The notes under the pieces: generated by a model
What the model was told of the DNA's origin: nothing
Seen by the model: the letters and a program-made list of their open reading frames with translations, nothing else
Database searches by the model: none
Position numbers and translations under genes: made by a program
DNA from: Leptospiraceae bacterium
GTDB lineage: Bacteria > Spirochaetota > Leptospiria > Leptospirales > Leptospiraceae
Assembly: GCA_016708435.1 (NCBI GenBank)
Contig: JADJFV010000031.1
Span: 1-64,000, forward strand
Length of the DNA stretch: 64,000 bases
Direction of reading: 5' to 3'
Part shown: positions 56,357-64,000 of the stretch, in pieces
How positions within the stretch are numbered: the first letter of the stretch is position 1
Layout: every line of letters starts with the position of its first letter

Positions 56357-57069
56357 TGATGCTTATGCTTCGAAGTCTTTTTCTACTATTTCTATTTTTA
56401 TCAATAAATATTTCGATTACTGCTCAATCGAAAGAAACTAAATACGTTAGTTCTAATGGTGGACTGAATTTAAGAAATGCCCCAAATACAGATGGAAAAA
56501 AGATTAAGCTGATTCCACAAGGAGAATCAGTAATAATACTTTCTGAACAAAAGGAAGAAGTGGAAGTGTCAGGAAAAAAAGGATATTGGACAGAAGTAGA
56601 ATCAGAAGGAAAACGAGGTTGGGTCTTCGGTGCTTTCTTAATTGCGAATCCAATTCCTGACTTTACGATTAATTATTTGAACGGTAAGTCTTTTGAGACT
56701 GCTAAGATTTCAGCACCGTTTAAAATTACATTCATGCAAGGTAATCCTAATTTGTTTACAGGTCAATGTGACGATGGACACTATGGTGGCGGAAAGATGG
56801 AGGGCGAATGGTCATTAGCTTCTAACAATTCGATTATTATTTCTGGTTCCTTAGAAAGACATTCTTACCAAGAGATAGAAAAAGTTTCTGTAACTAAATT
56901 TCCAAAGCACAAACTTGAATTTCGATTTAAAGACAATGAATACCAAATTTATAATTACTTAGATACAAAAGGAAAAACAATTCTTACTCCTTGCGATACG
57001 AAAATAAAGAATGGAGTCTGGTATTCTAGTCTTGGGCAAGAAGTCAATTTTTGGGAAGCAGGAAAGTGA
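56356..57069 (+). CDS. Secreted bacterial SH3-domain protein
   Basis: 237 residues; signal peptide (SLFLLFLFLSINISITAQ), then an SH3_3 domain (about 28-95: SSNGGLNLRNAPNTDGKKI, WTEVESEGKRGWVFGAFL). The C-terminal 140 residues (GQCDDGHYGGGKMEGEW, KLEFRFKDNEYQIYNYLD) are a beta-rich domain not recognised. Possibly binds the cell wall. Translationally coupled to the HDOD gene. Confidence 0.78.
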   Translation: MMLMLRSLFLLFLFLSINISITAQSKETKYVSSNGGLNLRNAPNTDGKKIKLIPQGESVIILSEQKEEVEVSGKKGYWTEVESEGKRGWVFGAFLIANPIPDFTINYLNGKSFETAKISAPFKITFMQGNPNLFTGQCDDGHYGGGKMEGEWSLASNNSIIISGSLERHSYQEIEKVSVTKFPKHKLEFRFKDNEYQIYNYLDTKGKTILTPCDTKIKNGVWYSSLGQEVNFWEAGK

Positions 57070-57491
57070 TTTTTTCTATTTCGTAAATGAAAATGCATTA
57101 AGAATCTAATTAAGACTTTGCTAAAGAAATTGTGAAATATAAGCTTAGAACACGCAGAGAGTTACAGAGTCGATTCAGCGGGGACTGCGAAGAAAATGAG
57201 GTTTAGAAGCAGAATAAAAAGTTTGACAAATACTTGCAGGCAAAATCCACTAGATTGCGGCAGGTGTATTTATCTGACATTACTCAATTCAGAGCGGTTT
57301 TCGGAAGGTTCATCCCGTAAATCTTGTTAATCCTGTCAAAAAAAAATTCTTTTTCGAAAAACCAAACTAGCTTGCGCTATAGAACCTAAATTTCAGACAT
57401 AGCGGAATAAATAGGGCACAAATTAGCAGCAACCAAGTCCTGGTAGGAGAATACCATTCTTTATTCGCATTTAGATTTCTTTTTTGATTCT
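57070..57491. other. 422-bp intergenic region with dispersed-repeat text
   Basis: No gene seen. AGAACACGCAGAGAGTTACAG (about 57148-57167, part) resembles the CACAGAG family, and 57312-57338 is an AATCCTGT-type copy (ATCTTGTTAATCCTGTC) followed by a nine-A run. No promoter could be placed with confidence. Confidence 0.5.
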
Positions 57492-59864
57492 ATGGGAAAT
57501 ATATCGACTAACGTATTTATTTTTGTCTTTTCGATATTACTCTTCCTCCTTTTAATTCTCATTTTAATAATTAAAAATACATCAAAACACCTAAAAAACG
57601 CAGAACTGGAAATTCAAAAATTATCAGGAGTAATCGAACAAAATCCAACAAGTATTGTAATTACAGATTTGTCAGGAAACATTCAATATGTTAACTCAAA
57701 ATTTACTGAAAACACCGGTTATACATTGAAAGAAATAAAAGGTAAGAATCCGAGTATATTAAAAACAGGAAAGTCTGATAGAAGCTTATACAAAAACCTT
57801 TGGACCACAATCGCTTTAGGGCAAGTATGGAAAGGGGAATTCATTAACAGAAAAAAGAATGGAGATGAATTCATTGAGAATACAATCATCGCTCCTATTT
57901 TTGATCAAGCGGGTAATAAAATAAATTACATAGCCATAAAAGATGAAATTACAGAAAGAAAACGTGCAGAGCGTGCATTGTGTGAATCCGAACAAAAATT
58001 AACAGATATAATTAGCCTTTTACCTGATGCAACTCTCGTCATTGATGAAAATGGAATGATTACTCATTGGAACTTAGCCATGGAAGAAATGACAGGACTC
58101 AAAGCTATAGACATGATTGGAAAGGGTAATTATGAGTATGCGCTTCCTTTTTATGGAGAGCGAAGACCAATCTTAATTGATTTGGCACTTGCCAATGGTG
58201 AGCTTAAAAAGAATTACCTGAACGTAGAAGAAAAAGGAAATATAATCAGAGCAGAATCATTTGTCCCTAATTTAAAAAATGGAAATCACTATGCAATGGG
58301 CACTGCTAGTTGTTTGTTTGATTCATTCGGAAAACTTGTTGGGGCAATTGAAATCATTCGAGATATAACAGAACAAAAAGAGACAGAGAAAAAAATAACA
58401 GAACAGCAACAAGAATTGGAAAAGCTAAATGAGCTTACCCGAATTATAAACTCAACTTCCAATATTTCTTTGATCATAAATGAAATTTATTCCTACATTC
58501 GAGAGAGTTTTGGATTTGAAATTTTATGGATATTACTTATAGATAAAGAGAATAATAGAATTTTCTCGGATTCTACTTTTTCCATTTTTGATTCTCAAGA
58601 AAATTTTGACAGTGATTTCTTTCGTAATTTTAAAATGAATCTAAACAATTCACTGGGGACGATGTATCAAACCTATAAAACAAGAATCCCTTTTTACAAT
58701 TCAGACATTATGAATTCAGAAGAAGGAATTACCAATCAATACACAAATGAAAAACATAAATTAAAAAAGATGGATGCAAAAATTCTAAGAAAAGGATCTT
58801 ATAAATCAGTCTTACAGTTTCCTCTAATTCTTCAAGATGAAGTAATTGGAATTATAAATCTTTTAACTCACAAAAGTTCTATAAAGATTAACAAGCCTGA
58901 TATTGAAAGAATATTACGATTAGGAGATCAAATTGTAGGAGTCATTTACAATGCACATCTTTTGAAAGAAATGAAAAAGGCAAAACGGGCTGCAGAAATT
59001 GAAAAACAAATTGCTCAATTTGCAAACAATGAATCCAAAGAAGAAAAACTCAAATCAGAGCGGTTACTTCTGAATATCCTCCCAGAGAAAATTGCAAGAG
59101 AACTCAAAGAAACTGGCTCTACGGAGCCAGTGCATTACGGTTCAGTTTCTGTTTTATTCACAGACTTTGAAGGCTTTACTAAAGTTGCAGAAAATTTATC
59201 ACCCACTGAATTGATAACAGAATTGGATTCCTGTTTTTCTTACTTTGATTCCCTGATGGAAAGATATAATCTAGAGAAATTAAAAACGATAGGAGATAGC
59301 TATATGTGTGCTGGCGGAATTCCTGTCGCAAATAAAACTCACCCTGTAGATACTGTTCTAGCGGCTCTTGAAATTCGAAATCTAATGGAACAGGTGAGGA
59401 ATTTAAAAGAAGGCTTAGGATATCCTTATTGGGAATTGCGCATTGGCATTCATACAGGTCCTTTAGTTGCAGGTGTCATTGGTCAGAAAAAATTTGCATA
59501 CGATGTTTGGGGAGATACAGTCAATACGGCTTCTAGAATGGAATCCAGCGGAACTACAGGAATGGTAAACATTTCAAATTCTACTTATGAAAAAGTAAAA
59601 GATTTTTTTGAATTCGAATATAGGGGAAAAATTAAGGCGAAGAATAAAGGTGAGGTGGAAATGTATTATGTAACTGGAATCAAGAAAGAACTAAGCATTG
59701 ATGAGGATTGTAAAACTCCATCCTATAAATTTAAATTATTATACGAGAATTTAAAAAACGGAGAAGCAAGAAATTCACAAGAAGTAAAAGATAGACGAGT
59801 AGGAAGACCAGATACTCGTAAAGATCCCAAAGAGAGGAGGAAAAAACAGAGAAGAAAGAGTTAA
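57492..59864 (+). CDS. PAS-PAS-GAF class III adenylate cyclase
   Basis: 790 residues. One N-terminal membrane helix (about 8-30), PAS 1 (45-160: ITDLSGNIQYVNSKFTENTG in two parts), PAS 2 (175-300: LVIDENGMITHWN), a coiled coil, GAF (315-500) and a cyclase domain (about 550-735). Metal Asps lie in LFTDFEGFT and KTIGDSYMC; the ATP-selective Lys/Asp in EKLKTIG and YDVWGDTVN; Asn/Arg in NTASR. All residues for cAMP synthesis are present. The last 25 residues are very basic (RRVGRPDTRKDPKERRKK), an odd tail that could bind lipid head groups or nucleic acid. Confidence 0.88.
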   Translation: MGNISTNVFIFVFSILLFLLLILILIIKNTSKHLKNAELEIQKLSGVIEQNPTSIVITDLSGNIQYVNSKFTENTGYTLKEIKGKNPSILKTGKSDRSLYKNLWTTIALGQVWKGEFINRKKNGDEFIENTIIAPIFDQAGNKINYIAIKDEITERKRAERALCESEQKLTDIISLLPDATLVIDENGMITHWNLAMEEMTGLKAIDMIGKGNYEYALPFYGERRPILIDLALANGELKKNYLNVEEKGNIIRAESFVPNLKNGNHYAMGTASCLFDSFGKLVGAIEIIRDITEQKETEKKITEQQQELEKLNELTRIINSTSNISLIINEIYSYIRESFGFEILWILLIDKENNRIFSDSTFSIFDSQENFDSDFFRNFKMNLNNSLGTMYQTYKTRIPFYNSDIMNSEEGITNQYTNEKHKLKKMDAKILRKGSYKSVLQFPLILQDEVIGIINLLTHKSSIKINKPDIERILRLGDQIVGVIYNAHLLKEMKKAKRAAEIEKQIAQFANNESKEEKLKSERLLLNILPEKIARELKETGSTEPVHYGSVSVLFTDFEGFTKVAENLSPTELITELDSCFSYFDSLMERYNLEKLKTIGDSYMCAGGIPVANKTHPVDTVLAALEIRNLMEQVRNLKEGLGYPYWELRIGIHTGPLVAGVIGQKKFAYDVWGDTVNTASRMESSGTTGMVNISNSTYEKVKDFFEFEYRGKIKAKNKGEVEMYYVTGIKKELSIDEDCKTPSYKFKLLYENLKNGEARNSQEVKDRRVGRPDTRKDPKERRKKQRRKS

Positions 59865-59915
59865 GAATGTAACAGGAGATACCACCTATTTGCCCCGAAA
59901 AGACAATCAGTTGCG

Positions 59916-61307
59916 TTAAAGAAATAAGGTAGCAAGTCCGAGAAAACAGAAAAACCCAAACGTATCCGTGCAGGCTGTAACAAAAATGGACGATGCAATT
60001 GCTGGGTCGATCTTAAAGAACTTTAAAACAAGTGGAACGATTGAGCCAATGAGTCCTGCAACAATCATATTGGCAAGCATGGCAAATCCAATAACAAAAG
60101 AAAGAGTTAAATTCGATTTTACTAGATAAGTCATTGTAAATACAATTGAACCAAGAACAAGACCATTGAGAATACCAATGATTAGCTCCTTACGCACCGC
60201 CACATACCAATTATAGAGCGTCAACTCACCAGTAGCCAGATTACGTACCACAATAGTAATTGCCTGTGTTCCAGCATTTCCTCCCATACCGGCAACAATA
60301 GGCATAAGAGAGGCTAACACTACTAACCTTTGTATCGTTCCTTCGAAAAGAGATACCACAGTAGACACCATCATAGCTGTAAACAAATTTAGTGCAAGCC
60401 AGATGATTCTTCGTTTAACAGAATCCCAAATCGAGGTCTTAAGTTTTTCATCTTCGCTGAGTCCTCCAAGACGAAGTATATCCTCACTAGCCTCTGCCTC
60501 AACTACATCGAGCACATCATCTACAGTGATTCGCCCAATCATCTTTCCTTCGTCATCGACAACGGGTGCAGATACTACATCATACTTTCGAAAGAATCGT
60601 GCAACCTCCTCTTGGTCCATACTATAATGAATGGTTTGAACAGGCTTCATGATTTTGCTGATCTTATTTTTATGATGAGAAAGAAGTAAATCCTTCAATT
60701 GAAGATGACCTTTTACAATTCCCTTCTGATCAATCACATAGATCAAATATATATTATCTGTTTCCTTCGCGGCGCGGCGAACATTAGATATCCCCTTACT
60801 CGCTGTCTCACTTTCTTTTACCACAGCGTAATCAAAACTCATGAGTCGTCCTGCAGTATTTTCTGCAAAACTCATTTGACTTCTAATTTTAGCAGAGTCT
60901 TTGCTATCTAGGGAATTTAAAATTTCTTCCGCTTTTTCAGGCTCAATCTCGGATATAAAACTAGTCGCATCATCGGATTCTATGTCTTCGAGAATGAATG
61001 CAATTTCCTCTAATTTCAAATATCCAACAAACTCTGCTTGTGTTTCTTCCCCTAGTTCAACGAAAATGAGTTTTTGTTTGTCTTTATCGCAAAGTCTAAA
61101 AACGTAAAGTGCGTCTTCAATTTTTGCACGGGATATTATTTCTGCAATATCAGCAGGATGCGCCTTATCTATATAATCCGCTAATGCAGAATTATTTTTT
61201 CCAGCAATATACGAATGAATCAATTCGATGGAAAGATGACGAGCTTTCTCATGAAGGGATATCATTTCTTCATCGCGCTCTGGTTTGAATGGGGCTTGTT
61301 CTTTCAT
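59916..61307 (-). CDS. mgtE: MgtE-family magnesium transporter
   Basis: 463 residues. The N domain (about 30-145: HPADIAEIISRAK, LEDIESDDATSFISEI) is followed by two CBS domains (about 150-275: PVVDDEGKMIGRITVDDVLDVVE split) and five membrane helices (about 300-463) with the pore motifs SLMPIVAGMGGNAGTQ and ASSIFVTACTDTFGFF. It imports Mg2+, gated by cytosolic Mg2+. No riboswitch-like structure was recognised in the 122 bp upstream. Confidence 0.94.
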   Translation of the reverse strand: MKEQAPFKPERDEEMISLHEKARHLSIELIHSYIAGKNNSALADYIDKAHPADIAEIISRAKIEDALYVFRLCDKDKQKLIFVELGEETQAEFVGYLKLEEIAFILEDIESDDATSFISEIEPEKAEEILNSLDSKDSAKIRSQMSFAENTAGRLMSFDYAVVKESETASKGISNVRRAAKETDNIYLIYVIDQKGIVKGHLQLKDLLLSHHKNKISKIMKPVQTIHYSMDQEEVARFFRKYDVVSAPVVDDEGKMIGRITVDDVLDVVEAEASEDILRLGGLSEDEKLKTSIWDSVKRRIIWLALNLFTAMMVSTVVSLFEGTIQRLVVLASLMPIVAGMGGNAGTQAITIVVRNLATGELTLYNWYVAVRKELIIGILNGLVLGSIVFTMTYLVKSNLTLSFVIGFAMLANMIVAGLIGSIVPLVLKFFKIDPAIASSIFVTACTDTFGFFCFLGLATLFL

Positions 61308-61429
61308 GATTGCATTCCTTCCTTCTTATTTTTTAAAGTAAGGCTCGAAGTCAATAGAAGAAATTTTCAGAATTTCTAATCAAGCTGCGTAAGGATAAAA
61401 GTTTACATTCTCCTTACACTTAGATTACA

Positions 61430-62293
61430 TTAATCTCTAATCTTGGAAGGATTCTTCAGATTTTCCATAACCACAACTTGCATACTCTCGGTGTCTCGAA
61501 ATTCGCTTGCTCTTGATTCCATTGAAATCTTTTCTTTTTCGGATAAATCAAAAGTTTCCCCTTGTTTCAAAGGTTGTCTCGATAATAAAACATGATGAGC
61601 AAGATCGTAGAGCACTTTATAGATTTCCTCGAAGGATTTTTCTGATTCAGTAAACTCAATTTCTCGAAAGCCAAATTCTTTTAGCCCAATAGTAAAACCA
61701 TTTCGCTTTGAATTATTCTCTCTAAGTCCAAAATAAATCCAATTAGGTAGCGGCAAATCATCATTACTCATAGTATCAGCGATCTTCATATAGTATTCGC
61801 GGGGTGCTATCAATGATTGATTACCTAAATATATTCCAAGAGATTTAGTATTTCTAAGTATGCTTGCCGCAATTCTAGTAAACTGCATATTGAGTTCAAC
61901 TAAGTCAGTAATATCTGAAGAAACAGTGAGAATAAGATGAGATTTGTGCTTAGAAGTTTCTTCTTTTGCATCCTTCCATAAATGAGAAATTTTACAGACC
62001 GATTCCAATTCATCTTCTGGAATCTCAGCATCGACGGCAACAATTACTATCCGATATTTATCACTCGAAAAAATTACAATTCCATCATTGGCGGTTTTCT
62101 TATTTATCCTCAACTTATAGCGAAGCTCAAGCTCACGCTGAATCGTGGCGGAGTTAAAGATAGGCTCTTCTTCTAGTAAAATGATTCCAGATACTGTGTT
62201 GCTGAAACTTTTGTCATTTCCCATGTAAATGATAATCAACACAAATAAGGCAAGTAAAACAATTACAAACAGTAAAATTCCAAGTTTAATCAT
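61430..62293 (-). CDS. Membrane-anchored DUF4261 protein
   Basis: 287 residues. One N-terminal membrane helix (LGILLFVIVLLALFVLIIIYM), then a domain with the DUF4261 outline: ILLEEEPIFNSATIQREL, SHLILTVSS, LPNWIYFGLREN and GFTIGLKEFGFREIEF. Function of the family unknown; a membrane-anchored form is uncommon to my knowledge. The ATG overlaps rarA by 8 bp, so the genes are co-translated. Confidence 0.68.
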   Translation of the reverse strand: MIKLGILLFVIVLLALFVLIIIYMGNDKSFSNTVSGIILLEEEPIFNSATIQRELELRYKLRINKKTANDGIVIFSSDKYRIVIVAVDAEIPEDELESVCKISHLWKDAKEETSKHKSHLILTVSSDITDLVELNMQFTRIAASILRNTKSLGIYLGNQSLIAPREYYMKIADTMSNDDLPLPNWIYFGLRENNSKRNGFTIGLKEFGFREIEFTESEKSFEEIYKVLYDLAHHVLLSRQPLKQGETFDLSEKEKISMESRASEFRDTESMQVVVMENLKNPSKIRD

Positions 62294-63560
62294 ATTTCTT
62301 CCTACCAGTTTTTTCCCATAGAGATTTTAGTCTTTCTTTTAAATTTTTATCAGTTCCTTGGTTTGTCGGAAAATAAAATTGTGGTGGAGAATTTTTCAAT
62401 TCCTCTGGAAAATAATTCTCAATAAAAAAATGATCAGGCAGATCATGTGGATACTTATAATTTTCCGATGCACCTTCTTTTTTATGAAGGAATGTAGGAG
62501 CATTGCGCAAATGATTGGGTATCGTAACTTGAACTCCATTTTTGCGGATAAACAAAGATGCCTCATCGAGTGCTTTATAGGATGCATTTGATTTTGGACA
62601 ACTCGCTAGAAAAGCAGTTACCTGCCCGAGAATAATTCTACCTTCAGGCATACCAATCCTTTCAATTGCAGTAAGTGCACTCACTGCGAGAGGTAGTGCT
62701 TGCATAGATGCATTACCAATATCCTCAGAGGCTAATATTATTAATCTCCTAATGATAAAAATTGGATCTTCGCCTCCTTCTAGCATACAAGCCAGATAAT
62801 AAAGAGCTGCATCTGGATCGGAACCACGAACAGATTTAATAAATGCAGAAATGAAATCATAATGATTTTCTTTATTGCGATCGTAATTGAAAACTTGAGA
62901 AGAAAGATAAGCCTCAATGCTTTCCTTGTTCCAGCCATTTTCATCTGGTTCAATGGTGTGAAGTGCTTCTAAAATTCCAAGTAACCTTCTTGCATCGCCC
63001 CCGCTGGCATGTATAATCAGATTTTTACAGTCTACGTCTAATCGAATGCTTGTATTTTCTTTTTCAATGCCACGATCTAATATCAATAAAAGTTCTGATT
63101 CAGAAAGAGAACTCAATTTATAAATCTGGCATCTAGACAATAAAGGTCTATTGATCCGAAACGCGGGATTCTCCGTAGTAGCCGCTACTAAAATAATAAG
63201 TCCTGACTCTACCGCTTCCAATAAAGTATCTTGCTGCGAAGTAGAAAAGCGATGTATTTCATCGAGAAATAAGAGGATACTTCCTATTTTGCGCGCATCC
63301 GCAATTAGGTCTTTTACTTCTTTTACACCCACAGAAATTGCACTTAGATGTCTGTAATTTAATTTCCAATTTTTGCTCAGGATTCTAGCTAAAGTAGTTT
63401 TCCCTGTTCCAGGCGGTCCATAGAGAATCATCGATACAGGACGTTTTAATTTCTTTAACACTTGAATGGTCTGAGTCTGACCTATTACATCTTCAAAACT
63501 CTCAGGTCTCGCCCTAGAAGCTAATGGTTCATAGCCGCTTGCAAATAAATTTTCAGCCAA
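62286..63560 (-). CDS. rarA: Replication-associated recombination protein RarA (MgsA), AAA+ ATPase
   Basis: 424 residues, normal length. N-terminal RARPESFEDVIGQ, Walker A GPPGTGKTT, Walker B LLFLDEIHRF, sensor 1 VAATTENPAF, and the arginine-finger region RPLLSRCQIY. C-terminal motifs SVRGSDPDAALYYLACML and ASEDIGNASMQAL match the MgsA tetramerisation domain. It works at stalled replication forks. It overlaps both neighbours by 8 bp. Confidence 0.95.
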   Translation of the reverse strand: MAENLFASGYEPLASRARPESFEDVIGQTQTIQVLKKLKRPVSMILYGPPGTGKTTLARILSKNWKLNYRHLSAISVGVKEVKDLIADARKIGSILLFLDEIHRFSTSQQDTLLEAVESGLIILVAATTENPAFRINRPLLSRCQIYKLSSLSESELLLILDRGIEKENTSIRLDVDCKNLIIHASGGDARRLLGILEALHTIEPDENGWNKESIEAYLSSQVFNYDRNKENHYDFISAFIKSVRGSDPDAALYYLACMLEGGEDPIFIIRRLIILASEDIGNASMQALPLAVSALTAIERIGMPEGRIILGQVTAFLASCPKSNASYKALDEASLFIRKNGVQVTIPNHLRNAPTFLHKKEGASENYKYPHDLPDHFFIENYFPEELKNSPPQFYFPTNQGTDKNLKERLKSLWEKTGRKKYD

Positions 63561-63780
63561 GACTATTTAACTCCTTCTTAATTGATTGCAAGCATTCATA
63601 AATTGTTTCCGAGCAAATATTGCATCCACTATTACAGCACACCAAAGATGACTCATCCACCCTTCCATCTAGGAGTGCGTCTATTCTTGATTTGACGTAA
63701 TGTGGAAGACCGTATCTATCTAAATAGTCCACAATAATCATAGATTTATCCGGCGGAAATAATTCCTGTTGTTCACTCAT
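63553..63780 (-). CDS. Small Cys-rich protein upstream of rarA
   Basis: 75 residues with the cluster CCNSGCNICSETIYEC in the C-terminal half. The C-C-x-S-G-C-x-x-C pattern resembles the oxidoreductase-like N-terminal motif (CCGSGC-type) seen in small metal-binding proteins, so Zn or Fe-S binding is likely. The N-terminal half (IIVDYLDRYGLPHYVKSRIDA) is helical. It overlaps rarA by 8 bp and is the first gene of the rarA-DUF4261 unit. Confidence 0.6.
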   Translation of the reverse strand: MSEQQELFPPDKSMIIVDYLDRYGLPHYVKSRIDALLDGRVDESSLVCCNSGCNICSETIYECLQSIKKELNSLG

Positions 63781-63792
63781 AATACTAAAATG

Positions 63793-63824
63793 TAAAATAA
63801 GGTTTATTTATCATCCTTATTTTA
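63793..63824. promoter_or_regulatory. Perfect 10-bp inverted repeat upstream of the rarA unit
   Basis: TAAAATAAGG (63793-63802) and CCTTATTTTA (63815-63824) flank a 12-nt spacer. It begins 12 bp upstream of the ATG at 63780 (minus strand), so it could be an operator or a 5' leader hairpin. Confidence 0.4.
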
Positions 63825-63903
63825 TCTTCGGTAAAAAATCCATTCCCGCAAACTTTTAAAACTAAAGCCAAACAAGAAATTAAACAGTAGACTATATCAA
63901 TAC

Positions 63904-63935
63904 TGAGTAAAATGGCATTGACTCCATTTTACTCA
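63904..63935. terminator. Perfect 12-bp hairpin near the window edge
   Basis: TGAGTAAAATGG (63904-63915) and CCATTTTACTCA (63924-63935) pair perfectly around the 8-nt loop CATTGACT. There is no T-run on either side, so it may be a terminator of a gene beyond the window or a regulator site. The rest of 63781-64000 shows no gene. Confidence 0.4.
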
Positions 63936-64000
63936 TCCTTACACACTTTCGGAAGTAGGGAATAATAAGGCTAATCTGCAAAGACTTTTTAGGTTTGGAG

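Noticed and set aside
61308..61429. Possible Mg-sensing riboswitch upstream of mgtE
   Set aside because: Only 122 bp, with no conserved core or terminator-like hairpin recognised.

Overview
The window is AT-rich (about 35-40% GC by eye) and reads as a chromosome segment of a spirochaete of the family Leptospiraceae, close to Leptospira. Three things suggest this: two tandem lipoproteins with Calx-beta-like repeats and a C-terminal DUF1554 domain, many relaxed lipoboxes (LLQNC, SFLSC, FVQSC, VFLAC), and a dense set of membrane-bound cyclase, SpoIIE-phosphatase, HDOD and FIST signalling proteins. No rRNA, tRNA, CRISPR array or intact insertion sequence was seen.

Layout. 1-8.3 kb: the 3' part of a giant repeat protein with an exact 621-bp period and a frameshift near its end, an OmpA-like lipoprotein, a DUF1566-like secreted protein, then small accessory genes (DUF2283, an orphan antitoxin-like protein, a toxin-tip/immunity-like pair). 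8.3-15.1 kb: an HU-like protein, a Xer recombinase, a TPR lipoprotein, an SGNH hydrolase with an MBOAT acyltransferase, TrxB and a DUF4395 protein. 15.2-20 kb (minus strand): homoserine dehydrogenase, a STAS protein, a FIST sensor and a GGDEF-EAL protein. 20-25.5 kb: the DUF1554 lipoproteins. 25.7-40.5 kb: a D,D-carboxypeptidase, a MarR-controlled lipoprotein pair, a sodium:solute symporter, a GAF/adenylate cyclase, an AspT-like transporter, a penicillin acylase homologue, a SpoIIE/TPR protein and a lipase-like lipoprotein.

40.5-45.4 kb is the accessory core. It starts with a nest of short inverted repeats, including a 47-bp near-palindrome. Then come a GmrSD-type (DUF262/DUF1524) restriction gene broken by two frameshifts, an Rpn-family nuclease, a PIN toxin with its small partner, and a decayed MNT-type nucleotidyltransferase. 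This looks like a small, partly eroded defence/toxin-antitoxin island.

45.4-54.1 kb is a tightly packed plus-strand run: PhoB/PhoR-like two-component system, ArgJ, a membrane GAF protein whose C-terminus looks like a catalytically dead PP2C, an active SpoIIE phosphatase, a HisI-like protein lacking the metal-binding DCDxD motif, MltG, and a small coiled-coil protein. The pairing of a dead phosphatase with a live one and a dead-looking HisI is the most unusual coding arrangement here. 54-64 kb: a double-hotdog thioesterase, a receiver-HDOD protein, an SH3 protein, a second adenylate cyclase, MgtE, a DUF4261 protein, RarA and a Cys-rich small protein.

Intergenic DNA carries several families of short repeats, many built of about three 8-9-nt units and often arranged as facing pairs. 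All family assignments are from reading the translations; no database search was run.
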